A stretch of DNA of 64,000 bases from Rhynchospora pubera (lineage: Eukaryota; Streptophyta; Magnoliopsida; Poales; Cyperaceae), in the NCBI GenBank assembly GCA_028095005.1, contig CM051459.1:16478699-16542698 (forward strand), given 5' to 3'. This document shows, one piece after another, positions 12,221-21,463 of the stretch. The notes under the pieces were generated by a model. That model did no database searches, was not told the DNA's origin, and saw only the letters and a list, made by a program, of their open reading frames with translations. The stretch's first letter is position 1. Each line of letters begins with the position of its first letter. Made by a program: the position numbers and the translations under genes.

Positions 12221-13372
12221 TCATCTTATCTTCACTTTTCTCCCTCTCCACGCATCATAGTTCTCCCAAAAGTGCTTGAGCGGGTCCTTTGAAAAATGCT
12301 TGGAGTGTTCTTCTTTGGATGTCATCTTCCTTGACTCAATTACGATGTGATACTTGATTTGCGGATTGTTGTCTTCCATCACATCAAGTTTTTCCAAACA
12401 TCTTCTAAGAATACTCAAGTCGAATTGGTTGAACTTCTCATTCGTGTTGTCGGATGCCTCGACTTTGAGAGTAGTGTCACCATCTTTCTTCTCTTCAAGT
12501 TCATCATTCATGTTCTCAATTGGAGGATTCTTCAATTCCAACTCATTAGATTTGACAATTTCAGCCCTAAACAATCTTTGTGGAAATGGAATTGGAGGGA
12601 TATAGGGAGGAGGTGGTATGTACTTTGGTTCATCAAATTCCTCTTGTACTTCCCTATTCTCAACTTGTTTGCTTTCAATTTTGTTGGTATCTAACCAAAT
12701 TTGGGTCTTCTTGGAACTAGAGTTTTCAAATTCACAATCACTATGCAAAGCCAATTCATTGTTTTGTTCATTGTGTGGCCTATATGAAGAATTCTCAGTC
12801 TCTAACATCCTTTGATGATGGGTAATGAGAGTATTGAGAGAAGATGATATGGATTTCATTTCTTTCAAAAGTTTCTCATTAAATTCGATTTGGTTCATTT
12901 TAAATTCCTCAAACCTTGATTCAACACTTGACATTTGCGTAGATGGTCGGAAATTATCAAAACTAGGAAAAAAAGTAGACCTATGGTATGGTTGAGACAC
13001 TAAACCATTATTGTTCAAAGCAAAAGAAGGAAAATCATTCAAACCAGAATCGCATGTCTGTCTGTTGAGGTTCCAGCGGGTCGCAGGATCTCCCAGCGGG
13101 TCGCTAAAACTGGCAGTCATGTTTTGTGCTTCAGGTTCCCTCCATATGAATCTCGAACGGTTTGTTTGACAGTCAAAAGGTTCGTCGAATCCGATGAGGT
13201 TGCTGAAGTTTTGGTTGTCTCCACATGCATCATTGATCGTGTTTTGCACGGTGTGAAAAGCACGCTCAAATTCACTCATGTTCGCATTAAGTCCAATTTG
13301 TCTATTCATGTGGTTGATTTTCTTCCAATTATCCTCCGCCTCTTGCTCGCGTACCTGAAAAGAAGGAAACAA
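12221..13372 (-). CDS. Gag-like protein of the non-autonomous LTR element, copy A
   Basis: A 383-codon open frame whose start lies about 115 nt downstream of the primer-binding site in element orientation. The N-terminal third is polar (ANMSEFERAFHTVQNT). A coiled-coil-like stretch follows around residues 150-195 (SRFEEFKMNQIEFNEKLLKE...). Around residues 250-270 is the proline-rich motif YIPPPPYIPPIPFPQRLFR, and the C-terminal part is highly charged. The PPIPFPQRL motif is what precedes the protease in Athila-like gag-pol proteins, but no protease or polymerase follows here. I see no CCHC zinc knuckle. The frame is intact, so it may still be translated, presumably to help package its own RNA with help from an autonomous relative. 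Part of it is built from the GC-rich repeat motif (13074-13106). Confidence 0.75.
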   Translation of the reverse strand: MFPSFQVREQEAEDNWKKINHMNRQIGLNANMSEFERAFHTVQNTINDACGDNQNFSNLIGFDEPFDCQTNRSRFIWREPEAQNMTASFSDPLGDPATRWNLNRQTCDSGLNDFPSFALNNNGLVSQPYHRSTFFPSFDNFRPSTQMSSVESRFEEFKMNQIEFNEKLLKEMKSISSSLNTLITHHQRMLETENSSYRPHNEQNNELALHSDCEFENSSSKKTQIWLDTNKIESKQVENREVQEEFDEPKYIPPPPYIPPIPFPQRLFRAEIVKSNELELKNPPIENMNDELEEKKDGDTTLKVEASDNTNEKFNQFDLSILRRCLEKLDVMEDNNPQIKYHIVIESRKMTSKEEHSKHFSKDPLKHFWENYDAWRGRKVKIR

Positions 13373-13487
13373 GGTGATAGAATTTTTTTATTTTTTTTAT
13401 AAGATAAGACAAAATAAGTAAGATACAAGGATACAAGTGTGTCTATGCTAAATTACTAAAGCAAAATACCAATATTCGAGCAAATCG

Positions 13488-13505
13488 TCCCCGGCAACGG
13501 CGCCA
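13488..13505 (-). other. Primer-binding site, tRNA-Asp, next to the middle LTR
   Basis: The same 18-base sequence as at 18155, intact, 4 nt from the middle LTR. Its survival shows that the middle LTR once acted as a 5' LTR or was copied from one. Confidence 0.85.
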
Positions 13506-13509
13506 ATTT

Positions 13510-15151
13510 TGATCGAAGGGAAAACCAAGTCTCAAAATAAAAACCTCGTGTCTGCCGATCTAATCGTTTGTAGAACAGCTTGAGGGTCGAATCCACAGGG
13601 ACGGTGTTGGAATATTAGTCTTTTACTTTACTAAACTAGCTAGACGGTTCAACTCTTATGTGAATTAAGGGTTGCAGGTGAGTCTAAATCCTAAGTCTAG
13701 TTTCAAGGTCAAAACAAGAATTAATGAGAGAGATTCAACAAGTCACATAATTCTAGAGTTTCTGGTTGCTAACACTTCTTCTTAGTCCCAGTTCCAGCGG
13801 CCCGCTGACTCTCGTAGCGGCCCGCTAAAAGAACTTAGGTCGCTAATCTATTAGACTGGTCGCTGGCTACTTGGCGGGCATAGACAACCTCGCTGATTCA
13901 CTCAGCGGCCCGCTAGGATTAGCAATGTGAATGCAAATTGACCTAATTCAGTGGATAATTGTGTAGGGATAATGACTTAATTAAGGTTCCTAGATCAAAC
14001 TCTCGTTTAAGTCTGGTTATCAATTAATTAACCCAATTTCCCTCGTATAGAATCTAGATTTCAACTATCATTTCTTGGTCTAGTTTCTACAAGTTTATAC
14101 CTTTCTAACCTATGAAATCCTTGAGTTTTCACTCTTGGAAAGGACTTAACTCTCGTTAATTAGTCCTGGTTTAACCTTTCAGTTTATAACCTTCATGTTA
14201 ATCATAATCATGCCTAATAATCTAAGTTTATTTGGACTTAACCACCTAGCAATTAAGCGAGCTCTACTTAACGGGTGTAAACAAATCTACTTAAATAATC
14301 ATAGCATAATCAATTCAAGCAATTCAAGCAAGGTATAAAACACAAAGATATCAAATAAAGTAAATAAACATGCAATCAACAACTAAGAATTCGAGTTTAC
14401 AACCATAGACCTAGAACAAACAATCAACAACTAAGAGACATCATACAAACACAAGAGAAAATGAGAATAAGGAAAGATTACAACCAATTGCTCTTGCGTG
14501 TGTCGAAATCTCCTATCAAACACGTCTCTTGCTGTCGCAATCAACCTGCTTGGCGCTGCCTCGATCTGGACTTGAGACTCAACTCTCAAATAACTCAATG
14601 TCTAACCCTAATTTGACCTTGGATTTGGTCTCCTTCTTGTTCTCCCCCTTGTTCTCCCTCAAACAGGTCTTTAATAGGTATTGGAAAGGTCTAGAAACGC
14701 TGGAAATAACTGAAGACGTGCTCTGGATGCACCTGGAGTCGGTAGAAACCGCCATCCAAATATAGAATTGCCAAATCGGGCGATTCTGCTAAATCTGGCA
14801 GTTCCAGGCCTGCGGGCCGCTGGGACTTTCAGCGGGTCGCAGGAAAATGTCAGCACTGTGTCCTGTCAATATTTTGAGCATATCTCCTTCATCCGAACTC
14901 CGTTTGAGGTGATTCAAGATCCGTTGGAAAGTTTAGAACGAGCTCTTCAACTTTATGGACTCATCCAAGTCATTTATTGTCCAGAATCTGTAATAAAATT
15001 AGAAACTATGGTAGTAACTCATTCTTGACACAAAACTCTAATTAAACTAACCTAAACTCATCTAAACTATGTAAACTATGTAAACTCAAGGTAATTGGTT
15101 TAGTTTGGAGACAAAATGGTACCTGAATATGCATATAAAATCTACTCATCA
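13510..15151 (-). repeat. Middle LTR
   Basis: About 1642 bp. It starts TGATCGAAGGG instead of TGATCGATGGG and carries clearly more differences from the two outer LTRs than they do from each other. Many differences are C-to-T or G-to-A, for example ACGTGAA to ATGTGAA and GCGATG to GCAATG. Confidence 0.88.
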
Positions 15152-16511
15152 AATCCCCCCAAGTTTAACCTTTGCTTGTCCCCAAGCAAATATTTATCTT
15201 AGAAGTATGGTTTTGCACTAAACTAAAACAATGACTTGAGACTTACAAGTTATGAAAATTCTTAACATGCACAAATATCGTGATTTGATTGAATTATTTA
15301 GACACTTTTACAAGCTTTTTCAAATCGAATTGAGTTGTCCCAAACGACCCACGCTTACCCCACATGTGAAACACTTAGGATGCTTGTAACTATTGCCCAT
15401 AACTTACCTTGTTCAATTCCTAAACTTGTTGAATTTTCAAAGTTTGACAATTGACTTGGCAAAGAGACTCGGGATCACACCCTACCAACACAAATAACAT
15501 GCCATATCAATTTATTTCATAACCAAGTCTTCAAGTACTTAAACCGCTATATTGATTTTCGAAAACGCATTGGAAATCGAACTAAAGTGAGGCGGAAAAA
15601 AGGGTACAACTCCTCACCCATTCTATTCCAAAGTTTTTGGGTTGGACTTTTTAACTTTTCTCCCGGGGCTAGGAGGTTTTCCCGCGGTGGAGAGGTTAGC
15701 CAAATTACGGTGGATTTATTTTCGAGATTTTTCTCGTTTTTTTTTTCTTTTTTTTTATGTCATGAGCCTTTCTGTTTTTACTCATGATTTATGGAAGTTC
15801 TTCTATCCACCATAACCTATAGCTTCCCGCAATGTCCATGGCATTGCACGCTTTTTAGTTCCCCTTTTTTATTTACTTTTTTTTTTATATACAAGGGTGT
15901 GTATTTACATCTTCGACTTTTAATAAACTTGAAAACAGCGGTTGTTTGACTCTAGACTTAGTGTTAATTTCCTTAGTTGACATGCATTTGGGCCGGTAGA
16001 ATCGATCTTGACAAAGTTTGGAAATTAATTCAATTGGTGGTTGTCTTGGTTTACCGATTTCTAATTGGTCAAGTCATTCATACTACTTATCAAATCATCA
16101 AATTCAAGTCTCAATCAAGATAGATTATGATACAATACCTACTCATTTCCTAAGGTCACAGGAGTTAGTCGATCAATTAGATGATCAACAATTCAAATCG
16201 AAAATTTTTCTAAAACTCCCTAAATAATTCATTCAATTCACGATATCAAAACTTGTTAAGTATCTCCCTAACTTACCTAAATGCAATCTATATGAAATTA
16301 TCATGCAATAGAGACAATCCCTAAATGAAATGCACAATTATACCTGTCAGTTCCAGTTTTAGCTACCCACCGAAAATCTCAGCGGACCGCCGATACACTC
16401 AGCGGGCCGCCAAAAATCTCAGAGGGCCGCCGATACTGGGACAGATACAAAATTAATCACCTAATATGCATGATGCAAACCTAGATACAACTCCTATTCT
16501 CTCCCCCAAGT

Positions 16512-16724
16512 TTAAAACTTTGCATCGTCCTCAATGCAAGGAAAACATAACTTAAAAGAGAGAAAGGAAAGGAAACTCATCAAATTATTGTAGTGGTTGT
16601 GAAGTTCGCATAGGGGTTGGTGTGACTTGCAAAACGGCTTGTATACTCCTTCATGGTGTATCCCCCAAGTTTGAGCTCTTGCATACAATTCGTGTAATGG
16701 TGCTTCTAAAAGCTGATTTGTCAC
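16512..16724 (-). CDS. Conserved 70-codon open frame downstream of gag, copy B
   Basis: Counterpart of 11853-12065. A few residues differ (for example GAYKPF to GVYKPF, NNSM to NNLM) and no stop was gained. Function unknown; it may not be a real gene. Confidence 0.3.
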   Translation of the reverse strand: MTNQLLEAPLHELYARAQTWGIHHEGVYKPFCKSHQPLCELHNHYNNLMSFLSFLSFKLCFPCIEDDAKF

Positions 16725-16888
16725 ATTTCTTCAAACCTAAAACCAACAACAACAATTTATGAGTTATAACTAACTAAAACAACTAATCCTAATTTAATCT
16801 AAATGGGAGAAAATGAAATTTTTGGGCCTTGGGTTGCCTCCCAAGAAGCGCTTGTTTTAGGTCACTAGCTTGACCACCTTGCATTTAC

Positions 16889-18040
16889 TCATCTTATCTT
16901 CACTTTTCTCCCTCTCCACGCATCATAGTTCTCCCAAAAGTGATTGAGCGGGTCCTTTGAAATATGTTTGGAGTGTTCTTCTTTGGATATCATCTTCCTT
17001 GGCTCAATTATGATGTGATACTTGATTTGCGATTTGTTGTCTTCCATCACATCAAGTTTCTCCAAACATCTTCTAAGAGTGCTCAAGTCGATTTGGTTGA
17101 ACTTCTCATTTGTGTTGTCGGATGCCTCGACTTTGAGAGTAGTGTCACCATCTTTCTTCTCTTCAAGTTCATCGTTCATGTTCTCAATTGGAGGATGCTT
17201 CAATTCCAACTCATTAGATTTCACAATTTCAGCCCTAAACAATCTTCGTGGAAACGGAATTGGAGGGATATAGGGAGGAGGTGGTATGTACTTTGGTTCA
17301 TCAAATTCCTCTTGTACCTCCCTATTATCAACTTGTTTGCTTTCAGTTTTGTTGGTATCTAACCAAATTTGGGTCTTCTTGGAACTAGAGTTTTCAATTT
17401 CATAATCACTATGCAAAGCCAATTCATTGTTTGGTTCATTGTGTGGTCTATATGAAAAATTTTCAGTCTCTAACATCCTTTGATGCTGTGTAATGAGAGT
17501 ATTGAGAGAAGATGATATGGACTTCATTTCTTTCAAAAGCTTCTCATTAAATTCGATTTGGTTCATTTTAAATTCTTCAAACCTTGATTCAACACTTGAT
17601 ATTTGCGTAGATGATCGGAAATTATCAAAACTAGAAAAAAAAGTAGACCTATGGTATGGTTGAGACACTAAACCATGATTGTCCAAAGCAAAAGAAGGAA
17701 AATCATTCAAACCAGAATCGCATGTTTGTCTGTTGAGGTTCCAGCGGGTCGCAGGATCTCCCAGCGGGTCGCTAAAACTGGCAGTCATGTTTTGTGCTTC
17801 AGGTTCCCTCCATATGAATCTCGAACGGTTTGTTTGACAGTCAAAAGGTTCGTCGAATCCGATGTGGTTGCTGAAGTTCTGGTTGTCTCCACATGCATTA
17901 TTGATCGTGTTTTGCACGGTGTGAAAAGCACGCTCAAATTCACTCATGTTCGCATTAAGTCCGAATTGCCTATTCATGTGGTTGATTTCCTTTCATTTAT
18001 CCTCCGTCTCTTGCTCACGTACCTGAAAAGAAGGAAACAT
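16889..18040 (-). pseudogene. Gag-like protein of the non-autonomous LTR element, copy B (early stop)
   Basis: The second copy of the gag-like gene, about 95% like copy A. The frame is open for 362 codons from the internal methionine at 17977. The start used by copy A (MFPSFQVREQE, at about 18040) is separated from it by a stop: TGA at 17993-17995 (minus strand) stands where copy A has TGG for tryptophan. So the protein is either shortened by about 20 residues or inactive. The proline-rich YIPPPPYIPPIPFP segment and the charged tail are intact. Confidence 0.7.
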
Positions 18041-18154
18041 GGTGATAGAATTATTTTGGTTTTTTTTTTTATAAGACAAAATAAGTAAGATACAAGGATA
18101 CAAGGGTGTCTATGCTAAATTACTAAAGCAAAATACCAATATTCGAGCAAACCG

Positions 18155-18172
18155 TCCCCGGCAACGGCGCCA
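18155..18172 (-). other. Primer-binding site, tRNA-Asp
   Basis: On the minus strand the 18 bases TGGCGCCGTTGCCGGGGA lie 4 nt after the 5' LTR. They are complementary to the 3' end of plant tRNA-Asp, including its CCA. This fixes the element's orientation and its priming tRNA. Confidence 0.88.
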
Positions 18173-18176
18173 ATTT

Positions 18177-19797
18177 TGATCGATGGGGAACCAAGTCTCA
18201 AAATAAAAACCTCGTGTCTGCCGATCTAATCGTTTGTAGAACAGCTTGAGGGTCGAATCCACAGGGACGGTGTTGGAATATTAGTCTTTTACTTTACTAA
18301 ACTAGCTAGACGGTTCAACTCTTACGTGAATTAAGGGTTGCAGGTGAGTCTAAATCCTAAGTCTAGTTTCAAGGTCAAAACAAGAATTAATGAGAGAGAT
18401 TCAACAAGTCACGTAATTCTAGGGTTTCTGGTTGCTAACACTTCTTCTTAGTCCCAGTTCCAGCGGCCCGCTGACTCTCGTAGCGGCCCGCTAAAAGAAC
18501 TTAGGTCGCTGATCTATTAGACTGGTCGCTGGCTACTTGGCGGGCATAGACAACCTCGCTGATTCACTCAGCGGCCCGCTAGGATTAGCGATGTGATTGC
18601 AAATTGACTTAATTTAGTTGATAATTGTGTAGGGATAATGACTTAATTAAGGTTCCTAGATCAAACTCTCGTTTTAGGTCTGGTTATCAATTAATTAACC
18701 CAATTTTCCTCGTATAGAATCTAGATTTCAACTATCGTTTCTTGGTCTAGTTTCTACAAGTCTATACCTTTCTAACCTATGAAATCCTTGAGTTTTCACT
18801 CTTGGAAAGGACTTAACTCTCGTTAACTAGTCCTGGTTTAACCTTTCAGTTTACAACCTTCATGTTAATCATAATCATGCCTAATAATCTAAGTTTATTT
18901 GGACTTAACCACCTAGCAATTAAGCGAGCTCTACTTAACGGGTGTAAACAAATCTACTTAAAGAATCATGGCATAATCAATTCAAGCAAGGCATAAAACA
19001 CAAAGATATCAAATAAAATCAATAAACATGCAATCAACAACTAAGAATTCGAGTTTACAACCATAGCCCTAGAACAAACAATCAACAACTAAAAGACATC
19101 ATACAAACACAAGAGAAAATGAGAATAAGGAAAGATTACAACCAATTGCTCTTGCGTGTGTCGAAATCTCCTATCAAACACGTCTCTTGCTATCGCAAAT
19201 GACCTGTTTGGCGCTGCCTCGATCTGGACTTGAGACCTAACTCTCAAATAACTCAATGTCTAACCCTAAATTGACCTTGGATTTGTCCTCCTTCTTGTTC
19301 TCCCTCAAACAGGTCTTTAATAGGCTTTGGGAAGGTCTAGAAACGCTAGAAATAACTGAAGACGTGCTCTGGATGCACCTGGAGTCGGTAGAAACCGCCA
19401 TCCAAATATAGAATTGCCAAATCGGGCGATTATGCTAAATCTGGCAGTTCCAGGTCTGCGGGCCGCTGGGCCTTTCAGCGGGTCGCAGGAAAATGTCAGC
19501 ACTGCGTCCTGTCAGTATTTTGGGCATATCTCCTTCATCCGAACTCCGTTTGAAGTGATTCAAGATCCGTTGGAAAGCTTAGAACGAGCTCTTCAACTTT
19601 ATGGACTCATCCAAGTCATTTATTGTCCAGAATCTGCAATAAAATTAGAAACTATGGTAGTAACTCATTCTTGACACAAAACTCTAATTAAACTAACCTA
19701 AACTCATCTAAACTATGTAAATTATGCAAACTCAAGGCAATTGGTTTAGTTTGGAGACAAAATGGTACCTGAATGTGCATATAAAATCCACTCATCA
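18177..19797 (-). repeat. Outer LTR, right (5' LTR of the element)
   Basis: 1621 bp, the same length as the left outer LTR and nearly identical to it. The primer-binding site lies just to its left, so on the minus strand this is the 5' LTR. The CTCAT target duplication follows at 19798. Confidence 0.9.
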
Positions 19798-19961
19798 CTC
19801 ATCTTCTTCAATTGAGCCACAAGAGCTCTCAATTTTTTTTTTCTTTTTCAATTGAGCCAAAAGAGCTCTCTTTTTCTTCTCTTTTCTTTCTTCAAGGAGT
19901 ACAAATGCAACTTGGCGATTCAATTTCGATCGTGTGTCACTACGATGAGCTTGAGGGGGGA

Positions 19962-20157
19962 TGTTAGAGTATGGTTGTATTAGGTAGGAGATATAAAGAT
20001 TGTATGATTGTTGGAGATTGATAACAATAAAGATTGTAGAGGGTTGGTAGGAGATGCACTATTGGAGATGGTTAGTAGTAAACTTAGAGTAGTCTATAAA
20101 TACAATGTAATTGTAATCATTTTGATCACAACTCAATACAAATTCTTTTCTCTATCA
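19962..20157 (+). repeat. TRIM 3' LTR
   Basis: 196 bp, the same length as the 5' LTR, immediately downstream of the polypurine tract GAGGGGGGA. Both copies share the start TGTTAGAGTATGG and the end CTCTATCA. Confidence 0.85.
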
Positions 20158-20303
20158 TCTCCTCATACAATAAGAAAAAACACGTTAATCATCCCCTCAT
20201 CCTCACTCCTCTCTTTTTTTTTTGGAATAGAATTAATCTAACTGTTGAGGATGATAGAGATGATGAATATTAGAGATGATCTTTATTAGTCCCGTATTAA
20301 AAT

Positions 20304-21133
20304 TGTTCTCATTATTGTAAACAATCCATCCAAAAGCACCACACAAGTTGCAAAATTTGGCCTTCGCTTGTTCTACAATTCACTCAAATTCAAATATCCA
20401 TTTTTTTTTCAGTTAGCGCGCTGTTTGGAATTTTTTTTTTTTAATTTGCGATTTTATGAGTTTTTGCATTGGAAAGTGTTAAATTTTCTGGCTAGGTAGC
20501 CGCTATTAAACAACAACATAGACTAACACCTTAGCTGTTAAACAAAGCTAAACAATTTTAAAAATATGTCAGCCGATTTAAAATAAACAAATCAGATTTA
20601 ATGACGTCGTAATTAAGTTTTCCTACATGGCGCCGATCATTGATCTAACGTGTTCTTGTAGACTGATCGCGCGATTTGGATTGGAAAACAAGATCGTGCG
20701 ACTTGAATTTGCAAATTCGATATCAAAGCAATGGTGTTGTGCTATTTTTTCGCGATCTATGATGATGTCAAAACAAAAAAATAATAATAATGGCCGGTAA
20801 AGGATTAGAAGCTTGATGAACTGAAATAATTAGAAGTTAGCGACAAAGAAAGTTCGAGGATTGAAAATAGAAGAACATAAAAGAAAATTTATTTCGCGCC
20901 CGAGGATTGAACTTTTCTTGAAAAAAAAAAGGATTGGAGTATGTGGCACGGAATCGGTCAGACAACTTTTCGATTAGACCAGACAGATAAAAAAAAAAAA
21001 GAAAGAACAATGAGTGTCTGATGTTTTCCACATCAAGAACTTTTTACCAAATAAATGCACTTAACGGTGATTCGTCAAATCGAACTACTATGTATAAGCT
21101 TCTCAAGTCCTCTGAAATCAGGTGGATTGTATA
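20304..21133. other. Intergenic
   Basis: No gene recognised. Around 20640-20760 are GATCGCGCGATTTGG and CGATCTATGATG phrases that may belong to a decayed DNA transposon, but I could not find paired ends. Confidence 0.35.
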
Positions 21134-21142
21134 AGTTTCATT

Positions 21143-21323
21143 GAAATGAGATCCAGTCCCGCGCGGGACCATCCAGCGCACCTCTGTGAGCTGTATGATT
21201 TAATCTCAATGGCAAAGAGAGCCCCGTGCATGTAACCTGATTGATAGGCCCGAACCGTCCAGATCAGATCGGACGGTTGATAAGCTGCGCTGGACGGTCC
21301 CGCGCGGGAGCAGAGTTGGATTG
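21143..21323. mobile_element. GC-rich foldback element (MITE-like)
   Basis: Two 24-bp inverted arms, TCCCGCGCGGGACCATCCAGCG at 21157-21180 and its near-perfect reverse complement at 21286-21309, enclose a second hairpin. That inner hairpin is ACCGTCC...GGACGGT at 21254-21277. Just outside is the 9-bp direct repeat AGTTTCATT (21134-21142 and 21324-21332), consistent with a Mutator-like target duplication. The element is far richer in CpG than its surroundings. It has no coding capacity. Confidence 0.6.
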
Positions 21324-21382
21324 AGTTTCATTAATAGCAGTAACGTTAAAAGCATATTGAGAATCATTGACGATGAAAACAT

Positions 21383-21411
21383 CTGATGATGATGATGATG
21401 ACAACAATAAC

Positions 21412-21462
<51 letters not shown>
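21383..21462. repeat. Compound trinucleotide microsatellite
   Basis: (GAT)n followed by (AAC/AAT)n, about 80 bp in total. Confidence 0.95.

Positions 21463-21463
<1 letters not shown>

Larger units (their letters stand above)
8877..19797 (-). mobile_element. Gag-only LTR retrotransposon in dimeric LTR-body-LTR-body-LTR form
   Basis: Three LTRs of 1.62-1.64 kb (8877-10497, 13510-15151, 18177-19797) alternate with two ~3.0-kb bodies (10498-13509 and 15152-18176). The outermost LTRs are flanked by the perfect 5-bp duplication CTCAT (8872-8876 and 19798-19802). LTRs are TGATCGA...CTCATCA. On the minus strand each body starts 4 nt from an LTR with a primer-binding site for tRNA-Asp and ends with a G-rich polypurine tract. 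Each body has one gag-like frame but no protease, reverse transcriptase, RNase H or integrase, so it must rely on another element. The tRNA-Asp primer and the PFPQRL motif in gag point to the Athila/Tat side of Ty3/Gypsy. Confidence 0.9.
8389..20157 (+). mobile_element. TRIM-type short LTR retrotransposon, split by a nested element
   Basis: Two 196-bp LTRs (8389-8584 and 19962-20157) begin TGTTAGAGTATGG and end CTCTATCA. The 3' LTR is preceded by a polypurine tract, GAGGGGGGA (19953-19961), which fixes plus orientation and is copia-like. Without the nested element the internal region is only about 450 bp (8585-8876 plus 19803-19961) with no coding capacity, so this is a terminal-repeat retrotransposon in miniature. 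The flanking 5 bp are TCCCC (left) and TCTCC (right), a 4/5 match. The interior consists largely of repeats of TTGAGCCAAAAGAGCTC. I did not find a convincing primer-binding site. Confidence 0.82.
7811..20303. mobile_element. Degenerate inverted-repeat element hosting the nested LTR elements
   Basis: The left arm (about 7811-7936) and right arm (about 20181-20303) are imperfect inverted copies. On the left, AGATCATTTTTAATATT... runs to GGGGATGATAACGCG. The reverse complement of the right arm reads AGATCATCTCTAATATT... to GGGGATGATTAACGTG. Before the LTR elements inserted, the whole would have been about 0.7 kb with a minisatellite core. I cannot assign it to a superfamily, and no clear target duplication is visible. 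Confidence 0.45.

Noticed and set aside
12347..12815. Plus-strand frames of 115, 83 and 65 codons
   Set aside because: They are shadows of the minus-strand gag-like frame.
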